A stretch of DNA of 64,000 nucleotides, taken from assembly GCF_009749525.1 (NCBI RefSeq), contig NZ_WOAC01000004.1:124001-188000 (forward strand), read 5' to 3'. How positions within the stretch are numbered: position 1 is the first letter of the stretch; every line of letters starts with the position of its first letter. Of this stretch, positions 35,275 to 45,333 are shown one piece after another. Origin of the DNA: Mesorhizobium xinjiangense. Its GTDB lineage: Bacteria; Pseudomonadota; Alphaproteobacteria; Rhizobiales; Rhizobiaceae. Under the pieces are notes generated by a model, which did no database searches, was not told the origin of the DNA, and was given only the letters and a program-made list of their open reading frames with translations. The position numbers and the translations under genes were made by a program.

Positions 35275-35949
35275 ATGGCACGCCTGCTCAACATTGCCGG
35301 CATTGTGGTCGGTCTGTTCGTCCTGGTCCTGCAATTCGTCCTGATGGTGCCTGCCCTGATCGAGGCGGGGCGCAGCTATGGCGGCGCAATCGTGGACTAT
35401 TTTTCCTTCTTCACGATCCTGACCAACATCTTGATGGTGATTACCCATATGGCCGCCCTGTTCGCCAGGCCAGCCTTCTTTCGAAGAGCGTCCGTCCGTG
35501 GCGGCGTACTCGCGGCGACGGCGTTGGTTGTCCTGGTCTACTGGACCATACTCAAGGACCTCTGGCATCCCACCGGCATGCTCCGCCTTTCCGACGTCAT
35601 CCTGCATGCCGGCGCGCCTGCCATTCTTCTGCTGTGGTGGCTCCTAGATGGCGCCGACGGGCAATTGTCCTATCGTCAGATTCCATCATGGATGATCTAT
35701 CCGGTGGCCTATGTCGGCTACGCGATGATCCGTGCCCCGATTGCCGGAGAAGTGCCCTACCCGTTCCTCGATGTAACCGCCAATGGCTGGCTGACCGTAA
35801 TCGCGACAATCCTGATCATAGCCGCCGTTTTTGTCGCCATGAGCGCGGTGATTGTCCTTCTCGACCGGCTGGCCGGAAAGGGACGGCGATCCACGGTGGC
35901 CGGCGAACGCCTCACTCAATCCCAGAACGGACGCATGCATTCGCGGTAG
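35275..35949 (+). CDS. Pr6Pr family membrane protein
   Basis: Integral membrane protein of 224 residues with about six hydrophobic segments. The pattern YFSFFTILTNILMVITHMAAL and VYWTILKDLWHPTG is typical of the FAR-17a/AIG1-like Pr6Pr family. Function is not established in bacteria. GGAG lies about eight bases before the ATG. The end overlaps the convergent DUF1127 gene by 34 bp. A remnant of the palindromic repeat lies just upstream. Confidence 0.8.
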   Translation: MARLLNIAGIVVGLFVLVLQFVLMVPALIEAGRSYGGAIVDYFSFFTILTNILMVITHMAALFARPAFFRRASVRGGVLAATALVVLVYWTILKDLWHPTGMLRLSDVILHAGAPAILLLWWLLDGADGQLSYRQIPSWMIYPVAYVGYAMIRAPIAGEVPYPFLDVTANGWLTVIATILIIAAVFVAMSAVIVLLDRLAGKGRRSTVAGERLTQSQNGRMHSR

Positions 35950-36161
35950 GCCTCGCTGCGCGAGACACCGATATCCTTGAGCTGTTCGTCAGTCAGTTCC
36001 ATCAGATCGCGCCGGCTGCGTTGACGTTCCATGCGTCCATCGATCCAGATGAATGCCGATACGAGGCGCGTGACCACAACACGCAGATAGTTCGAACGGA
36101 AACGTCTGGCGATATACTGCCCAGCAGCACCATCTTGGCGAATTGTATCTATTGTACCCAT
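35916..36161 (-). CDS. DUF1127 protein
   Basis: Basic protein of 81 residues. The C-terminal DUF1127 core reads RRDLMELTDEQLKDIGVSRSEAYRE, nearly consensus (L-x-D-x-x-L-x-D-I-G-I/V). Such proteins bind RNA in relatives. Start ATG 36161 follows GGGAG at eight bases; a longer frame to 36236 extends into the regulatory gap. It is divergent from the MocR-type regulator gene, a neighbour relation seen in other Rhizobiales, suggesting that it is the regulator's target. Confidence 0.83.
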   Translation of the reverse strand: MGTIDTIRQDGAAGQYIARRFRSNYLRVVVTRLVSAFIWIDGRMERQRSRRDLMELTDEQLKDIGVSRSEAYRECMRPFWD

Positions 36162-36243
36162 CTCTGCGCTCCCGCGTACGAATTGCACCGAAATCCTCCC
36201 CGTATTATCCATGATTTGACTCGCCAATGATCGCAATATAGAG

Positions 36244-36262
36244 ATTTGTCACCATGACAAAT
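36244..36262. promoter_or_regulatory. Perfect inverted repeat over the mocR start codon
   Basis: ATTTGTCA (36244-36251) and TGACAAAT (36255-36262) form an 8-bp perfect inverted repeat with a 3-bp spacer. The ATG of the MocR-type gene (36254-36256) lies inside it. This is the expected shape and place for an autoregulatory operator, which could also affect the divergent DUF1127 gene. Confidence 0.6.
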
Positions 36263-37660
36263 TGGCTTCCTTCGCTGCCGCACGGCTCCGGGCCGCTCTA
36301 TCTGCGTCTCGCCGATCAGATCGAAAGCGATATCGTCTCCGGCATCCTTCCGGTTGGGTCCAAGCTTCCGCCGCAGCGCAATCTCGCCTTCGACATCGGG
36401 GTGACGATCGGAACGGTCGGACGCGCCTACAAGCTGGTACGCGAGCGCGGGTTCGTGTCCGGTGAGGTCGGCCGGGGCACCTATGTGCTCGGGCAGGAAG
36501 AAGCGGCCACGGCGCCGGCCCTTCCCGCCCCGTTGACCGGCACGCGCTCTCCGCCCGTGCCGGGCAAGCTGCGCATGGATTCCACCGCCGCGCCCGACGT
36601 CGGGCAGTCGGCGGTCATCGAGAACCTGACGTCCAGCATCGCCGCCCGGTCCCGGGAGGAATGCCTGGACTATGTGCGCACCCCCTCGCCCGGCTGGCTC
36701 GAAGCAGGCTGCCGGTGGCTCGACTGCGGCGGCTGGACGCCGGATCCCTCGGCCATCGTTCCTACGCTCGGTGCCCATGCGGCAATCATGGCGGTGATCG
36801 CCGCCGTCACTGCGCCAGGCGACCGAATCGTATTCGAAAACCTTACATTTTCCTCGATCGCCCGCAGTGCGACGCTGATCGGGCGGCGGCCGATCGCAGT
36901 GGAATCGGACCAAAGTGGCGTCGTTCCCGAGGATTTCGATCGCCTGTGCGCCCAGCAGCATCCGAAGATCGTCTTCCTGATGCCGTGCCTGCAAAATCCG
37001 ATGTTGACCAATTTGTCGGCGAGCCGAATGGCGGACATCGTCGAGATCGCCCGCAAGCACAATGTGTGGCTGATCGAGGATGCGGTTTATGGCGCGTTGC
37101 TGCCGGAGGGACCGCAGTCACTTGCGGCGCTGGCGCCGGAGCGGACATTTCACATCGGCGGGCTGTCGAAGACGGTCGCCGCGGGGATCCGCGCCGGGTG
37201 GATCGCCTGTCCGCCGCATTTCGCGCCGCGCGTCTTCATGACCTACAAGATGCTGTCGGGCGGCAAGCCGTTCCTTATGCCCGAACTGGCCGCGCAACTC
37301 GTTCTGTCGGGTGCGGCTGCGGATATCCTGGCCAAGGTGCGCGCCGAGATCGCAGCACGCGAAGCCATGGCACGCGCGAGCTTTGCCGGTCTCGACTTCG
37401 TTTCCGCTGCCCACGCGCCGTTCGTCTGGCTGAAGCTGCCCGACCCCTGGCTTTCGGGCATCTTCAAGCATGCCGTGGCCAATGAAGACGTGCTCATCGA
37501 CGACGAGGACGAGTTCAAGCCTGGACGCACCGAGCACGTCTATCACCGCGTGCGCATCGCATTTTCCGCCCTGCGCACGCGCGAAGAGGTGCAGGGCGGC
37601 TTCGATACCGTCCGCCGTGTCCTGGAAGGCGGGGCGGCGAGCTATGACAGCTATGGCTGA
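36254..37660 (+). CDS. MocR-type transcription regulator (GntR HTH plus aminotransferase domain)
   Basis: Chimeric regulator of 468 residues. The winged helix-turn-helix of the GntR family is at residues 10-80 (LYLRLADQIESDIVSGILPVGSKLPPQRNLA). From about 110 onward it has a fold-type I aminotransferase domain; the PLP-binding lysine is in the GGLSKTVAAGIRAGW segment near residue 303. Such proteins sense an amino compound through PLP. It is divergent from a DUF1127 gene, with a perfect inverted repeat covering its own start codon. The gene may instead be called PLP-dependent aminotransferase family protein. Confidence 0.88.
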   Translation: MTNWLPSLPHGSGPLYLRLADQIESDIVSGILPVGSKLPPQRNLAFDIGVTIGTVGRAYKLVRERGFVSGEVGRGTYVLGQEEAATAPALPAPLTGTRSPPVPGKLRMDSTAAPDVGQSAVIENLTSSIAARSREECLDYVRTPSPGWLEAGCRWLDCGGWTPDPSAIVPTLGAHAAIMAVIAAVTAPGDRIVFENLTFSSIARSATLIGRRPIAVESDQSGVVPEDFDRLCAQQHPKIVFLMPCLQNPMLTNLSASRMADIVEIARKHNVWLIEDAVYGALLPEGPQSLAALAPERTFHIGGLSKTVAAGIRAGWIACPPHFAPRVFMTYKMLSGGKPFLMPELAAQLVLSGAAADILAKVRAEIAAREAMARASFAGLDFVSAAHAPFVWLKLPDPWLSGIFKHAVANEDVLIDDEDEFKPGRTEHVYHRVRIAFSALRTREEVQGGFDTVRRVLEGGAASYDSYG

Positions 37661-37772
37661 AGCGGTGTCGAGGCTGCATTTTCCCGCAATTTTTGGCCAA
37701 TGGGCGGTGTATTGGCGCGGCAAGGTGCGCTAAGAGCCTGATCAAGCGCGCCAACGGAATCGAATGCTCCCG

Positions 37773-40010
37773 ATGACCATCATCAACGACGTCAAGATCA
37801 CCGACGAGCTTATTGCGGCCCACGGCCTCAAGCCCGACGAATACCAGCGTATACTCGATCTCATCGGCCGCGAGCCGACATTCACCGAGTTGGGCATCTT
37901 CTCGGCCATGTGGAACGAGCACTGCTCGTACAAATCCTCCAAGAAATGGCTGCGTACTTTGCCGACCTCCGGCCCGCGGGTGATCCAGGGGCCGGGCGAA
38001 AACGCCGGCGTGGTCGACATCGACGACGGCGATTGCGTGGTCTTCAAGATGGAGAGCCACAACCATCCCTCCTACATCGAGCCCTATCAGGGCGCCGCCA
38101 CCGGCGTCGGCGGCATTTTGCGCGATGTCTTCACCATGGGCGCGCGGCCCGTCGCCTCGATGAATGCATTGCGTTTCGGTGCGCCCGATCATCCCAAGAC
38201 CCGCCACCTCGTCGCCGGCGTCGTCGCCGGCATCGGCGGCTACGGCAATTCCTTCGGCGTGCCGACCGTGGGTGGCGAGGTCAATTTCGACGCCCGTTAC
38301 AACGGCAACATTCTCGTCAACGCCTTTGCCGCCGGCCTGGCCAAGCTCGACGGCATCTTCTACTCCAAGGCCGAGGGCGTCGGGCTGCCGGTCGTCTATC
38401 TGGGCGCCAAGACCGGCCGAGACGGCGTCGGTGGCGCCACCATGGCCTCGGCCGAGTTCGACGAGAAGATCGAGGAAAAGCGCCCGACCGTGCAGGTGGG
38501 CGATCCTTTTACAGAAAAATGCCTGCTCGAAGCCTGTCTCGAACTGATGGCGTCGGGCGCCGTCATCGCCATCCAGGACATGGGCGCGGCCGGGCTCACA
38601 TGTTCGGCCGTCGAAATGGGCGCCAAGGGCGATCTCGGCATCCGCCTCGACCTCGACAAGGTGCCGGTACGCGAAGAGCGCATGAGTGCCTATGAAATGA
38701 TGCTGTCGGAGAGCCAGGAGCGCATGCTCATGGTCCTGCGGCCCGAGAAGGAAGCGCAGGCCGAGGCGATATTCCGCAAATGGGGGCTCGATTTTGCCGT
38801 GGTCGGCGAGACGACGGACGATCTGCGCTTCCGCGTTCTCCATCGCGGCGAGGAGGTTGCCGACCTGCCGATCAAGGAGTTGGGCGACGAGGCGCCGGAA
38901 TACGACCGCCCGTGGGTCGAGCCGGCCAAGCCGGCGCCGCTTGCCGCAGACGATATCCCGCAAGCCGACATCGCCGAAGCGCTGCTCAAGATGCTGGGCA
39001 GCGCGGACCTGTCCTCGCGGCGCTGGGTCTGGGAGCAGTACGATACGCTGATCCAGGGCAATTCACTGCAGATTCCGGGCGCAGACGCCGGTGTCGTCCG
39101 GGTCGAGGGCCATGCAACCAAGGCGCTCGCCTTTTCCTCCGACGTCACGCCACGCTATTGCGAGGCTGATCCGTATGAAGGCGGCAAGCAGGCCGTTGCC
39201 GAATGCTGGCGCAATCTGACGGCGACGGGCGCCGAACCGCTGGCGGCCACGGACAATCTCAATTTCGGCAATCCGGAACGTCCGGAGATCATGGGCCAGT
39301 TCGTCATGGCCGTGAAGGGTGTCGGCGAAGCCTGCACCACGCTTGGGTTTCCAATCGTCTCGGGCAATGTCTCGCTTTACAACGAGACCAACGGCAAGGG
39401 CATATTGCCGACCCCGACCATCGGCGGCGTCGGGCTCATCCCCGACTGGTCGAAGATGGTCCGCACCGGGTTTGCCGCCGAGGGCGAAGCGATCCTGCTC
39501 GTCGGCGCGCCGGAGGGCTGGGGCACGCATCTCGGACAATCGATCTATATGCGCGACATTCATGGCCGCCTCGACGGTCCGCCGCCGCCCGTCGACCTGG
39601 AGCACGAGAAGAGGACCGGCGACTTTGTTCGCGAATTGATCCGGGAAGGGATTGCGACAGCCGTCCACGACCTGTCCGACGGCGGTCTCGCCGTGGGGCT
39701 GGCCGAGATGGCGATCTCATCGGGGATCGGCGCAGCGGCAAACCTGCCCTATGCCTGCGATCCGATCCCCGTTCTGTTCGGCGAGGACCAGGGACGCTAT
39801 CTGGTGACCGTCGCTGCCTCGGGTGCCGAGCTCAGGGCGATCATCGAGCGCGGCGCGGAACTGGGCGTGTCGGCTCCCTGGATCGGCAGCACCGGCGGCG
39901 GCGAATTGCGGCTGCCGGCAGCACAACCGCTCGCCGTGACACAGCTCAAGGCGGCGCATGAGGGATGGTTCCCCCGCTTCATGGAAGGCGAACTGCCCTC
40001 GGCCAATTGA
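37773..40010 (+). CDS. purL: Phosphoribosylformylglycinamidine synthase subunit PurL
   Basis: Catalytic subunit of about 745 residues that makes FGAM from FGAR with ammonia delivered through PurQ/PurS. Its sequence shows the short (PurL-type, not fused) form: [44 protein letters not shown] and the Mg-binding [14 protein letters not shown]. The start at 37773 (MTIINDVK) fits homologues; ATG 37764 is nearly as good, with GGAA just before it. It lies 112 bp downstream of the MocR gene and 57 bp upstream of bolA. Confidence 0.96.
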   Translation: MTIINDVKITDELIAAHGLKPDEYQRILDLIGREPTFTELGIFSAMWNEHCSYKSSKKWLRTLPTSGPRVIQGPGENAGVVDIDDGDCVVFKMESHNHPSYIEPYQGAATGVGGILRDVFTMGARPVASMNALRFGAPDHPKTRHLVAGVVAGIGGYGNSFGVPTVGGEVNFDARYNGNILVNAFAAGLAKLDGIFYSKAEGVGLPVVYLGAKTGRDGVGGATMASAEFDEKIEEKRPTVQVGDPFTEKCLLEACLELMASGAVIAIQDMGAAGLTCSAVEMGAKGDLGIRLDLDKVPVREERMSAYEMMLSESQERMLMVLRPEKEAQAEAIFRKWGLDFAVVGETTDDLRFRVLHRGEEVADLPIKELGDEAPEYDRPWVEPAKPAPLAADDIPQADIAEALLKMLGSADLSSRRWVWEQYDTLIQGNSLQIPGADAGVVRVEGHATKALAFSSDVTPRYCEADPYEGGKQAVAECWRNLTATGAEPLAATDNLNFGNPERPEIMGQFVMAVKGVGEACTTLGFPIVSGNVSLYNETNGKGILPTPTIGGVGLIPDWSKMVRTGFAAEGEAILLVGAPEGWGTHLGQSIYMRDIHGRLDGPPPPVDLEHEKRTGDFVRELIREGIATAVHDLSDGGLAVGLAEMAISSGIGAAANLPYACDPIPVLFGEDQGRYLVTVAASGAELRAIIERGAELGVSAPWIGSTGGGELRLPAAQPLAVTQLKAAHEGWFPRFMEGELPSAN

Positions 40011-40067
40011 CCCGCGCGCAGCGGAACGCCATATCTCACTCAAACAAGCAGCGGTGGAGGCAAACCC

Positions 40068-40301
40068 ATGGCCATGGACGCACATGAGATCGAACGGATG
40101 ATCAAGGACGCGATTCCCGACGCCACCGTTACCATCCGCGATCTCGCAGGCGACGGCGACCATTATGCGGCCGAAGTCGTGTCGGAGAGCTTCCGTGGCA
40201 AGAGCCGGGTGCAGCAGCACCAGATGGTCTACGAAGCGCTGAAGGGCAATATGGGCGGTGTTCTGCACGCCCTGGCGCTGCAGACCAGCGCACCCGAATG
40301 A
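40068..40301 (+). CDS. bolA: BolA family protein
   Basis: Protein of 77 residues in the small BolA2-like group: MIKDAIPDATVTIRDLAGDGDHYAAEVVSESFRGKSRVQQHQMVYEAL. The conserved histidine near the HQMVY motif is a cluster-ligand candidate. BolA proteins form [2Fe-2S] heterocomplexes with CGFS monothiol glutaredoxins, and a grxD gene follows 180 bp downstream. Strong GGAGG is seven bases before the ATG at 40068. Confidence 0.92.
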   Translation: MAMDAHEIERMIKDAIPDATVTIRDLAGDGDHYAAEVVSESFRGKSRVQQHQMVYEALKGNMGGVLHALALQTSAPE

Positions 40302-40478
40302 TACCGCTCGGGCCAACGGATTCTGGCCGTTCGGCTGGGCCGGAAGCGTCAAGGCTCGGCGGGAGGAAACATCCTGAACCGCCTCGAGCCTCGACATATG
40401 GCCGATGATCTTCTATCTAGGGGCCAGAGGATGATATCCGTCTCCGGACGTTGGCCGGAGGAACAGGGACTGGATGCA

Positions 40479-40814
40479 ATGACCGCCATTAATGAGTTCA
40501 TCGACAACGAGGTCAAGAGCAACGACGTTGTTCTTTTCATGAAGGGCACGCCCGGTTTTCCGCAGTGCGGATTTTCCGGTCAGGTCGTGCAGATTCTCGA
40601 CTATGTCGGCGCCGACTACAAAGGCGTGAACGTGCTCACCTCCGACGAATTGCGGCAGGGAATCAAGGAATATTCCAACTGGCCGACCATCCCGCAGCTT
40701 TATGTGAAGGGTGAGTTCGTCGGCGGTTGCGACATCATTCGCGAGATGTTCCAGGCGGGTGAGTTGCAAGGCTTTCTCGACGAGAAAGGCGTGAGCGTCA
40801 AAGGCGCCGCCTGA
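40479..40814 (+). CDS. grxD: Monothiol glutaredoxin, Grx4 type
   Basis: Protein of 111 residues with the CGFS active site near residues 28-31 ([13 protein letters not shown]) and the [21 protein letters not shown] segment that binds glutathione and shared [2Fe-2S] clusters. It probably works with BolA in iron-sulfur trafficking. ATG 40479 matches the family start; the frame stays open upstream to 40398. Two hairpins follow, the second with a T-tract. Confidence 0.93.
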   Translation: MTAINEFIDNEVKSNDVVLFMKGTPGFPQCGFSGQVVQILDYVGADYKGVNVLTSDELRQGIKEYSNWPTIPQLYVKGEFVGGCDIIREMFQAGELQGFLDEKGVSVKGAA

Positions 40815-40830
40815 CAAGGTACTGATTTGG

Positions 40831-40858
40831 CCATTCCCGGGCCTGCGCCCGGGAATGG
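40831..40858. other. Perfect 12-bp hairpin after grxD
   Basis: CCATTCCCGGGC (40831-40842) and GCCCGGGAATGG (40847-40858) form a perfect stem with a four-base CTGC loop. No T-tract follows on the plus strand. It precedes a separate terminator and may protect the mRNA 3' end. Confidence 0.7.
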
Positions 40859-40870
40859 AGTGAGTGAAAT

Positions 40871-40899
40871 GCGTCGGCTGGCCGGCGCGTTTTCTTTTT
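40871..40899 (+). terminator. Intrinsic terminator of grxD
   Basis: GCGTCGG and CCGGCGC pair around CTGG (40871-40888) and are followed by GTTTTCTTTTT. The site is 57 bp after the grxD stop and before the MFS gene. Confidence 0.8.
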
Positions 40900-40924
40900 G
40901 TGGATACAATCTGGATCAATTGAC

Positions 40925-42169
40925 ATGGACCAGAGGGCTGCCCTGGCGCCGACGGCGCCGCTCGCCATTGCACGCTGGGAATTCATCGCCATCACGGCCG
41001 CCATGATGGCGCTCAATGCGCTGGCCATCGACATCATGCTGCCCGGCCTGCAGCAACTTGGCGCGAGCCTTGGCGTGGAGGACGAGAACACACGCCAATA
41101 TGTGATCACGGCCTATATCACGGGCTTCGGCCTCGCCCAGTTGCTCTTCGGACCCGTCTCGGACCGGTTCGGCCGGCGCGTGCCGCTGCTGACGGGCCTC
41201 AGCATCTATGTCGTGGCAGCATTCGCCTGCGCCTTCGCGCCCAATTTCGCCACGCTTCTGGCCTTTCGCTTCGTCCAGGGATTGGGCGCGGCATCAACCC
41301 GCGTCATCTCGGTCTCGCTCGTCCGCGACGTCTATGGCGGGCGGGCCATGGCCGAAGTCATGTCGCTCGTCTTCATGGTCTTCATGATCATTCCGGTGAT
41401 CGCGCCCGGCATCGGCCAGGTCATGATGCTGTTGTCGACATGGCACATGATCTTCCTGTTCATGGGAAGCGTGGCTCTTGTCTTCACCCTGTGGACGGCA
41501 ATGCGGCTGCCCGAGACGCTGCACGAAGAATACCGGCGTCCGTTCAGGCTCGACGTCATTGCCCAGGGCTTCCGCATCGTCCTGACGAACCGCGTCGCCA
41601 TATGCTACACGATCGCCACGACCGCGGTTTTCGGGGCCCTGTTCGGCTTCATCAATTCGGCCCAGCAGGTCTACATCGGTATTTATGACACCGGGACAAT
41701 GTTCCCGGTCTACTTCGCCGCCGTCGCCGGCCTGATGGCCGTCTCGTCCTTTCTCAATTCGCGGCTTGTCGGACGAATTGGCATGCGCCGGCTCGCGCAC
41801 GGGGCGTTGATCGGGTTTCTGATCGTCAACACCATCGCCTTCACGGCGTCATTGTTCGGCCCGGTGCCGTTCTGGCTGTTCATCAGCCTTTTTGCGCTGG
41901 CCATGATGCAGTTCGCCTGGATCGGCTCGAATTTCAACGCCCTGGCGATGGAGCCGCTTGGCCATGTGGCGGGCACCGCCTCGTCGGTGCAGGGATTCAT
42001 GCAGACGGTCGGCGGGGGATTGCTCGGAGCCTTCATCGGCCAGGCCTTCGACGGCACGGTGACACCGCTGGCAGCGGGCTATTTTTTCGCCGCCGTGTTC
42101 GCCCTTGTCATGGTGCTGGTGGGCGAGAAGGGACGCCTGTTCCAGCCGCACAATCCGCCGGTCGAATAG
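40925..42169 (+). CDS. MFS multidrug exporter, Bcr/CflA type
   Basis: Proton-driven exporter of 414 residues with 12 predicted membrane helices. The antiporter motif A is seen as GPVSDRFGRRVPLL after helix 2. The early AIDIMLPGLQQLGASLGV and the RFVQGLGAASTRVISVSLVRD stretch match the Bcr/CflA group, which exports bicyclomycin or chloramphenicol in some species. The substrate here is unknown. It converges on ttcA with a 9-bp gap. Start ATG 40925; the in-frame extension to 40898 is in the terminator. Confidence 0.87.
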   Translation: MDQRAALAPTAPLAIARWEFIAITAAMMALNALAIDIMLPGLQQLGASLGVEDENTRQYVITAYITGFGLAQLLFGPVSDRFGRRVPLLTGLSIYVVAAFACAFAPNFATLLAFRFVQGLGAASTRVISVSLVRDVYGGRAMAEVMSLVFMVFMIIPVIAPGIGQVMMLLSTWHMIFLFMGSVALVFTLWTAMRLPETLHEEYRRPFRLDVIAQGFRIVLTNRVAICYTIATTAVFGALFGFINSAQQVYIGIYDTGTMFPVYFAAVAGLMAVSSFLNSRLVGRIGMRRLAHGALIGFLIVNTIAFTASLFGPVPFWLFISLFALAMMQFAWIGSNFNALAMEPLGHVAGTASSVQGFMQTVGGGLLGAFIGQAFDGTVTPLAAGYFFAAVFALVMVLVGEKGRLFQPHNPPVE

Positions 42170-42178
42170 AACGTCTCC

Positions 42179-43063
42179 TTATTGACGCTCCGGTCCAACG
42201 TCGGCGGCTTCGGACGCGCCGGTCACGAGACCGACGAAATCGAACAGCTTGCGATCCATTAAGTGCGACGGCCGCACATTGGTCAGTGCACGGATCATGG
42301 TGTCCTTGCGCCCCGGCATCCTGCGTTCGATATCATCCAGCATCGCCTTCATGGCGTTGCGCTGCAATCCGTCCTGACTGCCGCACAAGTCGCACGGGAT
42401 AATGGGAAAGCGCATTGCGCCGGCGAATTTGGCAAGATCGGCCTCGGCGCAATAGCTGAGCGGGCGCAGGACGACGACATCGCCTTCGTCATTGATCAGC
42501 TTTGGCGGCATGGCCGCCAATCGCCCGCCATGGAAGAGATTCATGAAGAATGTCTCGAGGATGTCCTCGCGATGATGTCCGAGCACCAGGGCCGCGCAGC
42601 CCTCCTCGCGCGCGATGCGGTAGAGATGGCCGCGCCGCAAGCGCGAGCAGAGCGAGCAGTAGGTGCGGCCCTCGCCGATCTTTTCGGTGACGATCGAATA
42701 GGTGTCCCGATATTCGATGCGATGCTTCACACCGATCGAATCGAGATAATCGGGCAGAACATTCTTCGGAAAGTTGGGCTGGCCCTGGTCGAGATTGCAG
42801 GCCAAGAGCTCGACCGGCAGCAGCCCGCGCCATTGCAGATCAAGAAGAAGCGCCAACAGGCCGTAGGAATCCTTGCCGCCCGACAGAGCCACCAGCCAGC
42901 GCTCCCCTGCCCGCGCCATGGCAAAATCGACAATGGCCTGCCGCGTGTGGCGCATGAGGCGCTTGCGCAGCTTGTTGAACTCGACGGAGGACGGTGCGCC
43001 GGCATAGACTGCGGGAATGGCCTCCAGGCCCGGTTCGGCTTCTAACGTCGTGGGTGCATTCAT
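42179..43063 (-). CDS. ttcA: tRNA 2-thiocytidine synthetase
   Basis: Enzyme of 294 residues that thiolates cytidine 32 of some tRNAs. The PP-loop [10 protein letters not shown] activates the base with ATP, and two CxxC pairs ([10 protein letters not shown] and [10 protein letters not shown]) would hold the [4Fe-4S] cluster. The [19 protein letters not shown] segment is also diagnostic. Start ATG 43063; the longer frame to 43165 runs over the start of the divergent glycosyltransferase gene. Confidence 0.93.
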   Translation of the reverse strand: MNAPTTLEAEPGLEAIPAVYAGAPSSVEFNKLRKRLMRHTRQAIVDFAMARAGERWLVALSGGKDSYGLLALLLDLQWRGLLPVELLACNLDQGQPNFPKNVLPDYLDSIGVKHRIEYRDTYSIVTEKIGEGRTYCSLCSRLRRGHLYRIAREEGCAALVLGHHREDILETFFMNLFHGGRLAAMPPKLINDEGDVVVLRPLSYCAEADLAKFAGAMRFPIIPCDLCGSQDGLQRNAMKAMLDDIERRMPGRKDTMIRALTNVRPSHLMDRKLFDFVGLVTGASEAADVGPERQ

Positions 43064-43151
43064 GATCTGCCACCGGCTGAGTGTAGGAATTGCTCCGCAC
43101 TTACGATAGAAGCGGTCACCCCGTAAACCAGCAAGGCCAGATCCGTACCCA

Positions 43152-44114
43152 ATGCCGACCCTCACGATTGTCTCCCCCTTCTACAACGAGGCGGCGCCCG
43201 CCGCGCAGTTCTGTTCCATGCTGGAGCGGCTGGAGACGGAGGTGAAACGGCGCTACAGCCTGCTGGTCGACAAGGTTCTGATCGACGATGGCAGCACCGA
43301 CGGCAGCGCGGAAACCTTCGCCAGCATGCTGTCGGGCCGCTGGAAGATCCTGCGGCTCAGCCGCAATTTCGGCAAGGAGTACGCGCTGCTCGCCGGCATC
43401 GACCACGCCAAGGGCGATCTCGTCCTGCTCCTGGATGCCGACCTGCAGCATTCGCTTGAAGTCTGCATGACGCTGATCGGAGAAATCCTCGCCGATCCCG
43501 AGATGGACGTCGTCTATGCGGTGCGCTCCGACCGCCGCGAGACGGGCTGGCGGCGTGCCGGCATGGCGCGGCTCTTTTACCGGCTTATCAATCTCGGCCA
43601 GCGCTACAAGGTTCCCGAGAATGCCGGCGACTTTCGTGTCATGCGGCGCAGGGCCGTCGACGCGTTTGCGCAGTTGCGCGACCGGCGCCGCTTCAACAAG
43701 GGACTGTTCGCCTGGATCGGCTTTCGCCAGAAGGCGATCGAATACCGGCCGGCCGAGCGCGCGGCCGGCAACACCAAATGGTCGCGGCGCGGACTGTTCG
43801 CGCTGTCGGTCGAGGGTATCACCTCCTTTTCCGCCGTGCCGCTGCGCCTTGTCTCGGGCGCCGGGCTGGTCGTGGCGCTGGCCGGCATGCTCTATGGCGT
43901 CAAGATCGTGCTGGAGGTGCTGTTCCACGGCATCGACGTCCCGGGCTTTCCGAGCCTGTTCGTCGCCGTTACCATCCTCGGCGGCTTCAATCTCGCTCTT
44001 CTGGGGCTGGTCGGCGAGTATGTCTGGGTGGCACTCAGCGAATCCAAGGACCGGCCGATCTATGTCGTCCGCGACATTCTGGAACCTGGCCGCACGGGCC
44101 GTTCGGCGCTGTGA
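43152..44114 (+). CDS. Family 2 glycosyltransferase, polyprenyl-phosphate sugar synthase type
   Basis: Inner-membrane GT2 enzyme of 320 residues. The catalytic domain has [16 protein letters not shown] and the DAD/DLQH metal site LLLDADLQH; two C-terminal membrane helices (about 233-260 and 270-297) anchor it. This is the ArnC/GtrB/FlmF2 architecture, which attaches a sugar to undecaprenyl phosphate at the cytoplasmic face. It heads a tightly overlapping operon with a YdjC-type deacetylase and GtrA. Donor sugar is unknown; an N-acetylhexosamine is suggested by the deacetylase neighbour. Confidence 0.88.
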   Translation: MPTLTIVSPFYNEAAPAAQFCSMLERLETEVKRRYSLLVDKVLIDDGSTDGSAETFASMLSGRWKILRLSRNFGKEYALLAGIDHAKGDLVLLLDADLQHSLEVCMTLIGEILADPEMDVVYAVRSDRRETGWRRAGMARLFYRLINLGQRYKVPENAGDFRVMRRRAVDAFAQLRDRRRFNKGLFAWIGFRQKAIEYRPAERAAGNTKWSRRGLFALSVEGITSFSAVPLRLVSGAGLVVALAGMLYGVKIVLEVLFHGIDVPGFPSLFVAVTILGGFNLALLGLVGEYVWVALSESKDRPIYVVRDILEPGRTGRSAL

Positions 44115-44929
44115 TGCGCCGCATCTGGCTGATCGCCGACGATTACGGTCTCTCCCCGGCCGTCGATGACGGAATCCTAGAATTGCTTGCCGCGGGCATG
44201 ATTTCCGGCACCGGCTGCATGACGGTGTTTTCCGATTGGCCGGACGAGGCAAGACGTCTGCATGACGTTGCAGGCACCGTTGCAGTCGGATTGCATCTGA
44301 CCCTGACCGACCAGCCGTCGCTGACGGGCCGCAGCACGCTTGCGCCGGACGGAACCATGCCATCCTTGCCGCGGTTGCTGCGGGGGCTTCTTTTCGGGCA
44401 GATTCGTACCAGCGACATTGCGCGCGAGCTCGATGCGCAGATCGGGCGCTTCCTTGAGGCAATGCAGCGGCCGCCCGCCTTCATCGACGGACACCAGCAT
44501 GTCCATTTCCTGCAGCCGGTCCGCACCTGGCTGCGTGAACGCGCGCCCGATTTCGCGGCAAAGCCCTGGCTGCGCGGCGCCCCGGCGGTCGGGCAATCCC
44601 CCCTGCCGGGCAAGACCGGCTTCGTGCGCCTTCTGGCGGCCGGCTTCGCCGGCAGCGCAACCGGAAGCGGCTATATGGTGCGCGGGCCGCTTGCCGGCTT
44701 TTACCCGTGGGAAAGGCCGGATAAATTTGCTCCGACGATGCGGGAGAGCCTGAAGAGACTGCCCGACGGCGCCGTCTTCATGTGCCATCCGGGTCGGACG
44801 GACGCTGCGTTGCGCCGGCGCGACAAATTGATCGAAGCCCGCCCGGTAGAACTCGACTTCCTCGCCTCACAGGATTTCGAGGCGCTTCTTTCGGAAAGCG
44901 GCGTTGCCCTGGCCGGGATCGACCCATGA
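44114..44929 (+). CDS. YdjC/ChbG/HpnK family carbohydrate deacetylase
   Basis: Deacetylase of 271 residues. Metal-site residues appear as IADDYGLSPAVDDGIL (Asp-Asp), GLHLTLTD (His) and IDGHQHVHFL (two His). NaxD of Francisella, in the same superfamily, removes the acetyl group from undecaprenyl-phosphate-linked GalNAc before lipid A transfer. Start ATG 44114 overlaps the GT2 stop by one base and the stop overlaps the gtrA ATG by four, so all three are translated together. HpnK-like activity on hopanoids is an alternative, but no hopanoid genes are in the window. Confidence 0.87.
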   Translation: MRRIWLIADDYGLSPAVDDGILELLAAGMISGTGCMTVFSDWPDEARRLHDVAGTVAVGLHLTLTDQPSLTGRSTLAPDGTMPSLPRLLRGLLFGQIRTSDIARELDAQIGRFLEAMQRPPAFIDGHQHVHFLQPVRTWLRERAPDFAAKPWLRGAPAVGQSPLPGKTGFVRLLAAGFAGSATGSGYMVRGPLAGFYPWERPDKFAPTMRESLKRLPDGAVFMCHPGRTDAALRRRDKLIEARPVELDFLASQDFEALLSESGVALAGIDP

Positions 44930-45333
44930 CGCAAGAGCCGAACCGACAGAAATCGCTCGCCACCAAGTCCGGACGCTTCGTGCTGGTCGGCATCGCCAAC
45001 ACGCTGATCGACCTTGCGGTCTTCAGCCTACTGGTGGCCGCAGGCATGGCCGCGCTCGTGGCGAACGTGCTGGCGTGGCTGGTGGCGGTTGTCTTTTCCT
45101 ATGCCGTCAATTCGCGCTGGTCGTTCGACCGCGACACGCGCCTGTCCGACGCGCGGTCGGCGCTGCGCTTCATCTCGCTCGGCGCCGTCATCTCGCTCGG
45201 CATATCGAGCGGCTTCCTGCTGGCGCTGACCGGCGTCATCGGGGTTATGCCGGCGAAGATCTTCGGCGTGATCGTCGCCGCCATCCTCAACTTCATTGCC
45301 GCGCGATGGTCGATCGAGGACCGGTTGTTGTAG
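44926..45333 (+). CDS. GtrA family membrane protein (putative polyprenyl-sugar flippase)
   Basis: Small membrane protein of 135 residues with four hydrophobic segments. The pattern RFVLVGIANTLIDLAVFSLL, FSYAVNSRWSFDRD and AILNFIAARWSIED matches GtrA, thought to flip undecaprenyl-phosphate-linked sugars to the periplasm. It is the last gene of the GT2-deacetylase-gtrA operon and is followed at once by the palindromic repeat R3. Confidence 0.9.
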   Translation: MTQEPNRQKSLATKSGRFVLVGIANTLIDLAVFSLLVAAGMAALVANVLAWLVAVVFSYAVNSRWSFDRDTRLSDARSALRFISLGAVISLGISSGFLLALTGVIGVMPAKIFGVIVAAILNFIAARWSIEDRLL

